Shown piece after piece: positions 49,895-60,125 of a stretch of DNA of 64,000 nt. The stretch covers positions 49,317,359 to 49,381,358 of the forward strand of contig CM024766.1 in the NCBI GenBank assembly GCA_014218235.1. The letters are read 5' to 3'. This stretch comes from Colocasia esculenta. Its lineage: Eukaryota; Streptophyta; Magnoliopsida; Alismatales; Araceae. Within the stretch, counting starts at the first letter, position 1, and every line of letters starts with the position of its first letter. The notes below the pieces were generated by a model. It searched no databases and had not been told where the DNA came from. It was given only the letters and a program-made list of their open reading frames with translations. Made by a program: the position numbers and the translations under genes.

Positions 49895-50330
49895 GTGAAC
49901 TTTGTATATGTCAAAGTAAACTTTGGATATGACGAAGCTAACTTCAGATATGGCAAAGTGAACTTCGGATATGACGAAGTGAACTTCGGATATGACAATT
50001 TCAACATGATCAGTTGAAGTAAGATCTTTGTGTTTTACTTCGCATATGACGAAGATAACTTTGGATATGACGAAGTGAACTTCGGATATGACGAAGATGA
50101 CTTCGGATATGACAAAGTGAACTTCGGATATGACAAAATGAACTTCGTATATTACGATTTCAACATGATCAGTCAAAGTAAGATCTTTGTATTTTACTTC
50201 ACATATGACAAAGCTAACTTCGGATATGACGAAGTGAACTTCGAATATCATGATTTTCAACATGATCAGTCGAAGTAAGACCTTCGTGTTTTACTTCGTA
50301 TATGATGAAGTGGACTTCGTATATTTCTTA
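49895..50330. repeat. 21-bp minisatellite with higher-order structure
   Basis: Tandem units of about 21 bp (GAAGTGAACTTCGGATATGAC) recur ~17 times. They are grouped into blocks separated by a ~50-bp segment (TTTCAACATGATCAGT...GTTTTACTTC) that occurs three times, near 50000, 50158 and 50254. It lies inside the copia LTR. Each unit contains the inverted words GAAGT..ACTTC. Because 21 is a multiple of three, both strands stay open (7-residue repeats), but nothing suggests a protein. Confidence 0.88.
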
Positions 50331-50557
50331 GGCAAACGAAGTTATACTTAGGATTTCTGAGAAGAATAATTTGTATGACTAAATATGCTTTAGAGATTTT
50401 GTTATATGTCATGTAAGAGAGAGGAATGTAGTTTTGTTTATAAATAGATATCTGTTTATTTTGTCATCTTCAGAACTATTGTATGTTATGTATTAAATCT
50501 GTAATTATGTAATGTATATATTGGGCAGAGGTTCAACAATCTAGGTTCAACACGTCC

Positions 50558-50733
50558 GACACCGAGCTCCCGCGATGACGAGCCCCTAGATGAAGGGAGT
50601 AGGGGGGTGAGCCTTGCGAACAAGGCCCAGTAGGAATTACCAGTCCCTCACCAGCTATAGCAGCAATAACTCTGAAAATAGGAAACTACACTAGAAAGTT
50701 GTAAAGCGAGAAACACCTATAGCAGGGTACTAC
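50558..50733 (-). repeat. Short LTR fragment, minus orientation
   Basis: Together with tgccgtcc at 35114-35121 this forms a ~185-bp segment starting TGCCGTCCGACACCG and ending GGGTACTACA. Its start resembles the LTR beginning at 52549 (TGCCCGACACGACTCC, then CTCCCGCGAT). It looks like an internally deleted LTR into which the copia element jumped. No matching target duplication was found. Confidence 0.4.
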
Positions 50734-52548
50734 AAAGTAGTGGAACAGAACAATGCAATGACACGACCTGTGTGGGTGTTGTGGGCCTTAAGTCTTAGCC
50801 CATATAGCTTGCAGATTTTCTAGTGAAGAAGGCGACGGGATATGTTGTCGTGTTTTGAACGCAAAGGCTTCCTACGTCGTGATTCACCAAATCGCCTTTC
50901 CGATGCACGGCGCGTTTGGCAAAGGTTTGGTCCATCGCATTTAATGCATGTTAAACGTGACGTCTGCCTACGTCATGATTTTGACTGTGGCATTTATTGC
51001 TCTGTTTCAAGCCAGACAAAGCAGATGTGGCTCTATCCGGCGGAGGGGAGGAGGTTTTGCGGCTCTTCTAGTGTTTTCAGCTTCCAGGTGGCAAGCTCAG
51101 CATGGGTTCTATGCGAAGAGGATGCCTAGAGCCTGGACTTGCTGGCAGTGTGGCGTTTCTTGCATTCTGCGGGTTCTTCGAGTTGGTAGGGAGACTTCCC
51201 CTTTTATTTCATGTTATTTAAATAGTTTAAAGTTTTAAAAGCATGATATGATAGTACGTGGTAGCTCAATCTTCATTTTGTGAGCTTAAGTGTGAATTGC
51301 ATGGTGTGTGGATGGTTTCTTGGAGGAGGAAATGGGGTTCAATCGTCTGCCTGAGAAGGCGACGGGCTGAACTGTTGCATGTTGGTTTGAATGCGACACC
51401 TTGGGCCGTCATGTTCATGTGTTCCGATTGGGTTGGATCGGTTGGTTTTGAATGCGACCACTTGTTCCGTCACGTTCTTGTTGAACGTGTCGGTGTGGTC
51501 CATAACGATTTGGTGTATGAGTTGGTGTTGTCTTTGTCGTGATGTATCATCCCGTCGTGATTTGCACTTTGACTATCAGAGTTTGACTGCTGGGTTTGAA
51601 GGCAATGTATCGGGTCATCGTGTTTTGTTCACGACATTGGGCCCTGTCGCGTTATTTTGTAATCGCGTCTGGGCATGCCGTCGCGTTCTTAAGGGCAACA
51701 ACTGTGTTCGTCGCATTTTAGCTTTCAAGGTTTGTGTTGTGCTATGGTGGTTGGGTAGTGAGGATCTTATGTTGACCTAGCCTTAGTTTGCTAGGGTACT
51801 ATTAAGGTGTTTAAGTTGTTTCCATGTTAGTAAACCATGTTTAGGTTAGTGGTTTGGTTTATGATTAGTAACGAGTTGTGTTAATTATGATGATTATGTT
51901 AATCATGCTAATTACGTTATAAAAGTTATCTGATGCATATGTGTGGTTTGTGTGCATGAAGATGTGTTGCTATGGAGGTCATGAGATGACTAATGACAGA
52001 CAAGGCTATACTGTGGTCATGTGGTTCATGTGCATAATAGTGTGTAGTTGTTTGGAGGTCACGTGGTGACCAATGATGAGCTAGTTATGATATGTGTATT
52101 GTGGTATAAGTTTTATGCATGTGGTAAATGATTGACGTGGCTTGTGTGTTCGCCAAGTGTGGTGGTCTGGCACCTATTCCGAAATGCCTCTTCAGTAGGG
52201 TACCCCAGGTTCTGTGTGAGCCAGGCACGTTGTTGTTTGTTATGCTCGAGGTTTTTCCCAGTACTATGTGTATCGTCGAGGTCTGTGTCATCTTCCTGGA
52301 CACCCTTACTCCTGTGTTTGAGTTGTACATCTGGCCGAAGGAAAGACGGGAGTGGGGAAATGACTTGTGTGTTGTGGGTGTACTCAGTCGCTTGTAGTGC
52401 GCTCAGGGTTGGGGGTACGGACACCAGTAGATGTACTGGGCCCTAACTAGTCTTGTTTTCTAGTGCCTCACTTTAGAGAGCTTAGGCTAGAGTCTCTGAA
52501 GGTGCCTTGGGATGGTCCTCTCCGTTCAGACCCGTTAACCTAATAACG
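50734..52548 (+). repeat. LTR fragment, plus orientation, with TCGCG motif cluster
   Basis: 52150-52520 matches the reverse complement of 53221-53467 (shared blocks include 'tagatgtact', 'gtgcctcactttagag', 'ctggacacccttactcctg'), so this is the same LTR family in the opposite orientation. GTCGCG/GTCGTG-type motifs cluster at 50840-50990 and 51360-51720. The 5' boundary is unclear, and the 3' end is cut by the element starting at 52549. Confidence 0.6.
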
Positions 52549-53465
52549 TGCCCGACACGACTCCGCCTCCCGCGATCGGGCCGAAGCCTCGCAAGGGATA
52601 TCAATCACGTGTGTCCGAGAAAATAAAAAGAAACATGTTGAACACACATAAGATACTATCTCTCACATATATTCACATGAAGGTACATACTTAGTTCCAT
52701 ACTTCAGTCATTTAAATGAGTACAACAGCTCGGGACAAACCCCAAGGCTCCACAAGTAAAGACTTTACTCTACTGGTGGTGTAGGCCTGACTCCACTACG
52801 GTGCGGTCCCGAACTAGAAGAGGGACGGGAACCCTCCTGCTCTCCTTCACCTGGAAGAAGAAGGGGTGAGCCTCTCAAGTCACTGGCTCAATAGGGTAAC
52901 TCTCCAAAGCCAACAAACACAATAAGCAACATATATAATATGTAAAGCTGTAAAGCAATTATCATATATCAATGCCTAGACATGATGCTACAACTGTAAG
53001 TAAGTAAATGGCAAACCACAACATGAGTACAAGCTACAGAAGGGTACGCCAAACACGAGTCATGAAGACTGGTTCGCGACACCAGCCACAGACCCAGACA
53101 AACAACACAAGTCCACCTCTCAGTTTCACAGCCACGGACGAAAGGTCCAGTTGCTGCTCCACCTCAACAAGACAAGAACTATGGAGACAAACTAACACCA
53201 CACCTGCAAGCTACACAACTGCAGGTCCAAGCCTGACACCTTTAGGGACTCCGGTCAAAAACTCTAAAGTGAGGCACTGCAAACAGGACTAGCTGGGGAC
53301 TAGTACATCTACCGATGTCCGTCCCCCAACCACGAGCGCGCTACAAGTGACAGCACACCCACAAACGCGTGTCGCTGCCCAATGTCGTCTTTCCCTCAAC
53401 TGGACGTACAACTCAAACTCAGGAGTGAGGGTGTCCAGGAAGACGACACAAACCTCGACGGTACG

Positions 53466-55313
53466 TGTAACGACCCAGAATCCGCATTACCAGTAACAAC
53501 CAGTAACCCGAATTCTGACCCGCTAACCCACGAGACAAGCTCGGAAGGGTAGGAATTTAAGAGTCCGAGGAGACTATATGTAAGAAGATACACACCATGC
53601 AAAGCAGTAAAATTCCACTATATGAACATATCATATACAACCTCAGAGTCTGAGACAAAGTACATAGTACAGAAGTACAACAAAAAGGTACAACTCACTG
53701 CAGCTAGGGAGCACCAACACCGGAGTGGCTAGACTCGCCTGGAACGGGAGTCGACGAAGACCCACCTGAAAGGGAAGGGAGTGAGTCTCAAGAAAAGAGA
53801 CCCAGTAGGGAAAAGTAACCCCACCGGCAACTGAACTAAAGTGCGGAAAGTAAAAACTGAAAGTAAGTACACGTCGCACCACAACACAAAACTGTAAACC
53901 ACGCGGCTCAGTAACACACACTCACACACACACAAGTAGGACTCAGCTAGGGTCTGTGGCTCGGCGTCCCGTCACCACAGAGGCTCTCAACCCCAGCCAC
54001 GTGTGCACACTACAGACGCTCTCTCTCGCGTCTGGTCCACGACCGGTTTTTCCCCTACGCTTGACCCTAGCGGTAGAGAAGGGGCTCCACGGAGACCGGC
54101 TCAAAACCACCAAAAGGAGTACGCACAGGACAGAGTCGCACTCGATGTCCCGGCTCACTAGCGGAGGACAACCACACGCTAGTCGTCTAGACGGAGTCGC
54201 ACCCACGCCTAGGTAACACAACAGAAACGGGTACACGGTAACGCAACGCGCGTACAACAGACGGAACACACTCAACGTCTGAAACCCCGTACAGTAGTAA
54301 ACACCTCGTGCCACAAACAACTACTCTTATGCACAGGCGGAGTCACACTCTAAGCCTGGCCCACTTGTGCTATTAGGGCGGACATCACATGTCAATCGCC
54401 TCTAATCACACAACTCAAGTCTGCTGGGACACAGGATATAAACGGCCTGATCGATTGCCGCCAATATAGGGTAAACGGCAACCCCTATGCCGCCAACAAT
54501 AACTAAACGGCAGTCGACCTTGTCGTTTAACTCATCCCTGAAGATCTCAACGTCAACAGATGTGGACGTTGATATCTTCAGTCCCCCATACCCAGAACTG
54601 AACCGAATCAGTCCAATGGGCAGAAACACTAAACCAACTCCGACTGATGGAGGGAAACACTTCCTCTCATCAATCTACACTACCAGAATATCATAAATAG
54701 ACAATCTAACACCTAGATTATCCAAACCACCCTCAATTCCGGCATGATATAACCCAAACCCTAAACCATAATTGCACATCAATTCAGTTAATTGGACATG
54801 CTGGTTTGCTGGGGAAGGTTATAGGGGTTAAGTCCCTACCTCAGAACGCCTTAAGAATCCCCAAACAGCCACCAATCGCGCCGGATCTCCCCGAAGACTC
54901 CGCGCGAATCACGCCAAAACCTTGCGATTCCCGCCCGATCTAGCAACGCCACACGATCCAGGGGCTTCCCACGAGCTCAAATCACTCAACAGAAGCTACA
55001 GGAATCAAGAAAGGCTAAGGTGGAAGGAAGGAGAGGAAAGGAGAAGAAGAAGCTCTGCTCTCGGGCTGCCCTATTTCAACAGGACTGGTTAGTCGACGTC
55101 ACATCTGTGGTCGCCAACTGAACCGCCAACAGACTGACGTCCATATCCCCTGTCGCTGAGTTCAACCTCAGACGTCCACATCGCTGGACGCTGACTCAGA
55201 CTCAACGGCAAGCCCTGGCCGTCAACAGCAAGTCAACGACAATGGTCTTGTCGTCGACCACACAGAACCACTACAGACCCAATAAGGATCCACTAAAGAC
55301 CCGAGACCTTACA
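53466..55313 (-). repeat. Tekay-3 3' LTR
   Basis: 1848 bp, with ends TGTAAGGTC...GGGTCGTTACA on the minus strand. CG-motif clusters lie at 54440-54570 and 55080-55262 (GTCGAC, GACGTC, ACGGC words). Open frames inside it are duplicated in the other LTR and are not genes. Confidence 0.95.
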
Positions 55314-55326
55314 GCTCTCCCCCCTT
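55314..55326 (-). other. Tekay-3 polypurine tract
   Basis: AAGGGGGGAGAGC on the minus strand directly precedes the 3' LTR. Confidence 0.85.
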
Positions 55327-55347
55327 AAGGAATTTTGCCCTCAAAAT

Positions 55348-58300
55348 TCAAACAACACAAGGAAAGAGAAGACTCACCAAAGAGGTACGGAAAATGCTCG
55401 CGCATTCGTCCTCCCGCTCCCATGTCGACTCACCACCGGAGTGCCGCTGCCACGCAACACGAACTAAAGGGATTGCCTTGTTCCTCAACCTCTGAACTCG
55501 GCGATCCTCAATGTGCAACGGAAACTCTGGTACAGTCAACACTGGAGTCACCTCAGACCACTCTGCACTCTGCAGAACGTGAGACTCGTCAGCAAGATAC
55601 CTCCGAAGCATCGACACGTGGAACACGTCGTGCACTGCTGCCAACTCTGACGGAAGCTCAAGTCTGTACGCCAAACCTCCGACACGCTCAGAAATGGTAA
55701 AAGGCCCAATAAAGCGAGGACTCAACTTTCCACGCTTACCGAACCTCACCACTCCCTTCATAGGAGACACACGAACAAACACCTGGTCTCCTACCTGAAA
55801 CTCGAGCGGTCGTCTGCGCTGATCTGCATAACTCTTCTGCCGACTCTGAGCTGACTGAAGCCTCTGTCTCACAAGCTGAACTACCTCAACTGACTGCTGA
55901 ACCAACTCCGGCCCCGTGACAACTCGCTCGCCAACCTCGAACCAGTCAAGAGGAGTGCGACACGGTCGTCCGTACAAAGCCTCATATGGTGCCAAACCGA
56001 TACTGGAGTGATAACTATTATTATATGCAAACTCGACCAACGGCAAGTGAGCTGTCCACGACCCCTGCCACTCCAGGCAACAAGCTCTAAGCATGTCCTC
56101 CAAAGTCTGGATAGTCCGCTCTGACTGACCGTCTGACTGAGGGTGGTAGGCGGAACTAAAAGCCAACTCTGTCCCCAAAGCTCTCTGGAAACTGCGCCAG
56201 AACCCAGAAGTGAAGCGAGGATCCCTGTCTGACACAATAGAGATCGGCACTCCATGCAAAGGAACAATCCGCTCTACGTACAACGCGGCCAACCTACTCA
56301 CACCCCAACTAGTCCTGACAGGCAAGAATCTGGCAGTCTTCGTCAATCTGTCCACAAGAACCCAAATGCTATCAAAACCTCCAGCTGTCCTCGGCAAACC
56401 ACAAACAAAGTCAGTCGTCACATGGTCCCACTTCCACATCGGAATCTCTAACGGCTGCACAAGTCCTCCCGGACGCTGATGTTCGGCCTTCACCTGCTGA
56501 CAGACCAAACACCTAGCAACAAAAGCCGCTATGTCTCTCTTCATCCCAGGCCACCAAAACTGACGTCTCAACCTGTGGTACATCTTGGTCGCCCCTGGAT
56601 GAATAGAGTACCTGGAACCATGTGCCTCCTGCAACACGACTCTCCTGATAGACTCCTCAACAGGAACATAGAGTCTATCTCGGAACCTAACAGTCCCGTC
56701 CTCACAAAGCTCAACCTCTGGAAGAAGCAACACACTGTGCAACTCGGGATCTGCCTGCTGAGCCTCAGCAACCTGTCTCACAACTGCGGGAGCTGCTAAC
56801 AAACTGCCCAACACACACTGACGACGACTGGAAGAAACTCTGAAAGATCCCTCTGTCGCAGACTGCCACAACTGCCACTCTCTAAGCATCAGATGACTCA
56901 TCTGTGCTTTCCTACTCAAGGCATCTGCAACTACATTCGCCTTTCCAGGCTTATACTCAATGCTGAAATCATAGTCCTTCAGATATTCCATCCATCGACG
57001 CTGCCTCATATTCAGATCCCTCTGAGAAAACACATATCTCAAACTCTGGTGGTCGGTACGGACTACAAAACTCACTCCGTACAGGTAAAGACGCCAAATC
57101 CGCAAAGCAAACACCACAGCTGCAAGCTCTAGGTCGTGGGTCGGGTAACTCTCCTCGTGGGGCTTAAGCTGGCGAGACGCATAAGCCACCACTCGGCCTT
57201 GCTGCATCAAGACCGCACCCAAACCAACACCTGAAGCATCTGTGCAAACCTCAAAACCCTCCTCACCTGAAGGTAAGGCAAGAACTGGCGCCGACGTAAG
57301 CAGTCGCTTCAACTCTATGAAGCTCTGCTCACACTGATCCGACCACTCAAACGGAACTCCCTTTCTCGTCAACCGAGTCAAGGGTGCAGCAACCTGAGAA
57401 AAATCTCGAACAAACCTGCGGTAGTAACCTGCCAAACCCAGAAAGCTACGAATCTCAGACACAGATCTGGGACTCTCCCACTGCAAAACTGCCTCAACCT
57501 TCGCTGGATCTACTGAAACTCCCTCACCTGAGATCACGTGCCCCAAGAAGTGAACCTGTTGTAGCCAAAACTCACACTTACTAAGTTTGGCATACAACTG
57601 GTGCTCTCGCAAAGTCTGCAACACGATCCTCAGGTGCTCGGCGTGCTCCTCCTCCGAAGCGGAGTACACCAGAATGTCGTCAACAAACACTACGACAAAC
57701 CGGTCCAAGAACTGGTGGAACACCCGGTGCATCAGATCCATGAAGGCTGCTGGAGCATTGGTGAGCCCAAACGGCATCACCAAAAACTCAAAGTGTCCAT
57801 ATCTGGTCCGAAAAGCAGTCCTCTCAATGTCCGAATCTCTAATCCGCAACTGATAGTAGCCCGACCTCAAGTCAATCTTCGAGAAGACACGAGCAGACTG
57901 AAGCTGATCAAAGAGATCATCAATCCTAGGCAAAGGATACCTATTCTTGATGGTCACTTGATTTAGCTTCCTATAATCGATACACAACCTCAGGCTACCA
58001 TCCTTCTTCCGGACAAACAAAACAGGTGACCCCCACGGAGAAAAGCTAGGACGAATATAGCCCTTCTCCAACAACTCCTCAAGCTGCCTCTTCAACTCCC
58101 TCAACTCTGCTGGTGCCATACGGTACGGTGCCTGCGCAAAAGGTAAAGTGCCAGGAACCAACTCTACAGTAAACTCAATCTCTCTCTCTGGTGGAAGACC
58201 AGGCAACTCTTCCGGAAAAACATCCGGAAACTCACACACTACAGGAATGTCTCCCACTCCCGAGGCAATCTGGTCAAGAGTCACTGCAGAAACTAGGAAA

Positions 58301-59550
58301 CCCTGACAACCAGAAGCAAGCAACCTCCCTGCCCTCAAAGCAGAAACTAAAAAGCGAGAAGTAAGAGGTACGATACCCTGGAAGTAGAACGCCGCTGCTC
58401 CAGGTATCCGCAAGTGCACCCTCTTCTTCTGGCAATCCATCACTGCACCATACCGCTCTAACCAGTCCATACCCAAAATCACATCATAGTCATGCAACTG
58501 CAAGGCAAAAAGACGGGCTGACAACAACTGATCCTGCAACTGCACAGGTACCTCCTCGAGACAGTAGGACGTAAGGACAAAGTCCCCCGTCGGCAACTCT
58601 ACTGCCAACTCAACAGACTCTCCCGAACTCAACTCTCCAAGGGAGTCTAAAAAGTCCTCAGACACAAAAGAGTGAGAGGCACCGGAATCAAACAAAACTC
58701 TAGCTGCATAACCAAAAACTGAAACAGTACCTTCCACCAGGTGAGCTGCCTCCGCGTCTGCACGAGTCAAGTGGGTAACACGACCTCTACCTCTCGACCT
58801 ACCAGAACCTCCAGTCTGCTGACGCTGCTGCACTGGTGCCTGCTGCTGTTGCTGCTGCTGCACTCGGGGCTGTGACTGGGTCTGCTGCTGCGGCACACGA
58901 GGTAGCAAAGGACAATCTCGCGCCATATGACCCATCTGGTCACACCGGTAACACTGCCCAGCAAAAGTACGCTGTACCTGCTGCGAAGGCTGACCTGTCG
59001 GCTGCTGAACACTCCCAACCGACTGCTGCCTCTGCTCTGCCTGCCTCCTATCACGCCGAAACTTCCTCCGAGATCCTGACTTCGCCGACGTCCCAGTAGA
59101 AGTGGACGCGTAGGAAGTCGCAGTCCTCGGGGTCGTCTGCACACTACCCTGCTGCTGGCGAGGCTGAGAAGGAACTACCTGCGTCTGAACCTCTGCACTC
59201 CGAGCACGAGTCCGCAAGGTGTCTGCCTCCAACGCTGCCGCTGTCTGATAGGCCGCATCCAAGTCTGTGACACGAGCAACTATCAGCGCCTGCCTGAGCT
59301 CTGGCCTCAAGCCTCTCACAAACTGCTGAGTCCTCAAACCCTCATCTCCCATAATCTGCGGAGCATAACGCCCTAACTCCACAAATCTGGCCCTGTACTG
59401 CACCACAGTAGAGTCCCTCTGCTGCAAGTCCAGAAACTGGTACAACCTCTCCGTCCGGACGTAAGTAGGACAGAAGGCTCTCTCAAAAGAAACAACAAAC
59501 TCCTGCCACGGAATCTGTCTCAGTGGGCGAGACTGAAAGTAGTCTCCCAC
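55348..59550 (-). CDS. Tekay-3 gag C-terminus + pol polyprotein (1400 codons, near-intact)
   Basis: One long minus-strand frame. Residues counted from its first codon: end of capsid 1-110, Gln-rich linker, CCHC knuckle C200/C203/H208/C213, protease DSGA 288-291, RT with FVDD 622-625, RNase H with D771, E808 and D833, integrase HHCC 976-1017, DDE triad D1047, D1108 and E1144, and a chromodomain-like tail near 1340-1385. All key catalytic residues are present. The last ~20 residues (CASIFRTSLVSLLFPCVV) do not fit the family; the expected ending is readable in the next frame from about 55405, so a one-base indel has altered the tail. The frame opens without ATG because it continues from gag through another shift near 59555. 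Confidence 0.93.
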   Translation of the reverse strand: MGDYFQSRPLRQIPWQEFVVSFERAFCPTYVRTERLYQFLDLQQRDSTVVQYRARFVELGRYAPQIMGDEGLRTQQFVRGLRPELRQALIVARVTDLDAAYQTAAALEADTLRTRARSAEVQTQVVPSQPRQQQGSVQTTPRTATSYASTSTGTSAKSGSRRKFRRDRRQAEQRQQSVGSVQQPTGQPSQQVQRTFAGQCYRCDQMGHMARDCPLLPRVPQQQTQSQPRVQQQQQQQAPVQQRQQTGGSGRSRGRGRVTHLTRADAEAAHLVEGTVSVFGYAARVLFDSGASHSFVSEDFLDSLGELSSGESVELAVELPTGDFVLTSYCLEEVPVQLQDQLLSARLFALQLHDYDVILGMDWLERYGAVMDCQKKRVHLRIPGAAAFYFQGIVPLTSRFLVSALRAGRLLASGCQGFLVSAVTLDQIASGVGDIPVVCEFPDVFPEELPGLPPEREIEFTVELVPGTLPFAQAPYRMAPAELRELKRQLEELLEKGYIRPSFSPWGSPVLFVRKKDGSLRLCIDYRKLNQVTIKNRYPLPRIDDLFDQLQSARVFSKIDLRSGYYQLRIRDSDIERTAFRTRYGHFEFLVMPFGLTNAPAAFMDLMHRVFHQFLDRFVVVFVDDILVYSASEEEHAEHLRIVLQTLREHQLYAKLSKCEFWLQQVHFLGHVISGEGVSVDPAKVEAVLQWESPRSVSEIRSFLGLAGYYRRFVRDFSQVAAPLTRLTRKGVPFEWSDQCEQSFIELKRLLTSAPVLALPSGEEGFEVCTDASGVGLGAVLMQQGRVVAYASRQLKPHEESYPTHDLELAAVVFALRIWRLYLYGVSFVVRTDHQSLRYVFSQRDLNMRQRRWMEYLKDYDFSIEYKPGKANVVADALSRKAQMSHLMLREWQLWQSATEGSFRVSSSRRQCVLGSLLAAPAVVRQVAEAQQADPELHSVLLLPEVELCEDGTVRFRDRLYVPVEESIRRVVLQEAHGSRYSIHPGATKMYHRLRRQFWWPGMKRDIAAFVARCLVCQQVKAEHQRPGGLVQPLEIPMWKWDHVTTDFVCGLPRTAGGFDSIWVLVDRLTKTARFLPVRTSWGVSRLAALYVERIVPLHGVPISIVSDRDPRFTSGFWRSFQRALGTELAFSSAYHPQSDGQSERTIQTLEDMLRACCLEWQGSWTAHLPLVEFAYNNSYHSSIGLAPYEALYGRPCRTPLDWFEVGERVVTGPELVQQSVEVVQLVRQRLQSAQSRQKSYADQRRRPLEFQVGDQVFVRVSPMKGVVRFGKRGKLSPRFIGPFTISERVGGLAYRLELPSELAAVHDVFHVSMLRRYLADESHVLQSAEWSEVTPVLTVPEFPLHIEDRRVQRLRNKAIPLVRVAWQRHSGGESTWEREDECASIFRTSLVSLLFPCVV

Positions 59551-59981
59551 TCAGCGGACCACCAAGTCAACGCCTGCGCCTGCAACTGGTAACTGGCTAG
59601 CAGCACTCGCTCCTCTGGAACACACTCCATGGAACGAAAAGTCCGCTCCACTGCATCTAACCATGCTCGCGCTACATCTGGATCAGGCTGGCCCAAAAAC
59701 TGAGGAGGCTGAAACTGCAAGAACTCCCTCAACACCCTCCCAGTACCACCCTGGGGTACCGGCGCGTCACGGTGCTGAGCAACAAACTGAGCCATCCCCT
59801 CAAGAAAATGAGTCATGTCTAATCCCTGAGCTACCTGAGGTGGAGGTGGCGGCGGCGGAACAATACCACTATGTGCGTCCTGTGGCAAAGGCTGCGTCTG
59901 CTGAGGTGGCGGAGCATCTCCAACCTCCGGACGAGTCGCCTGCTCGGCTACTCCCTCTCTAGGACGTCGCCTAGGCGCCAT
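59520..59981 (-). pseudogene. Tekay-3 gag N-terminal part
   Basis: Starts with ATG at 59981 (MAPRRRPREG). A proline/glutamine-rich N terminus is followed by the capsid signature (QFLGQPDPDVARAWLDAVE, LASYQLQAQALTWW). It ends at a stop at 59520-59522, while the continuation of the capsid (GDYFQSRPLRQIPWQEFV) is in the next frame. A single-base indel near 59551-59565 explains this. Upstream in-frame codons to 60074 lie in the leader and are unlikely to be translated. Confidence 0.85.
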
Positions 59982-60110
59982 AGAACTACACACAGAACAA
60001 AATACACACATAAATACACTAACTAACTCCGGGCTACATAGCTGCACTGTACTCTTTAGACTCTGAGTTAACATGATGGGTATTTCCTTATATATATCTC
60101 ATCAGACCAG

Positions 60111-60122
60111 GCTCTGATACCA
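60111..60122 (-). other. Tekay-3 primer binding site (tRNA-iMet type)
   Basis: TGGTATCAGAGC on the minus strand, three bases inside the 5' LTR. Confidence 0.93.
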
Positions 60123-60125
60123 AAC

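Larger units (their letters stand above)
35122..50552 (+). mobile_element. Solo Ty1/copia-type LTR, split by nested elements
   Basis: The outer ends are TGTTGGATCGG at 35122 and GGTTCAACA at 50552. The target duplication cgtcc is perfect at 35117-35121 and 50553-50557. The sequence 'caccaagagggggggtgaatagg' near the 5' end is typical of SIRE/Maximus-like copia LTRs. Removing the nested insertion (36425-49608) leaves ~2.25 kb made of 35122-36424 and 49609-50552. There is no internal domain or second LTR. It contains a long GA microsatellite and a 21-bp minisatellite. Confidence 0.85.

Noticed and set aside
49814..50263. 149-residue repeat protein on the minus strand
   Set aside because: A product of the 21-bp minisatellite; the opposite strand is open too and no domain is recognisable.
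53943..54320. Open frame of 125 residues, repeated at 60604-60981
   Set aside because: Identical copies lie at the same place in the two Tekay-3 LTRs; no coding motif.
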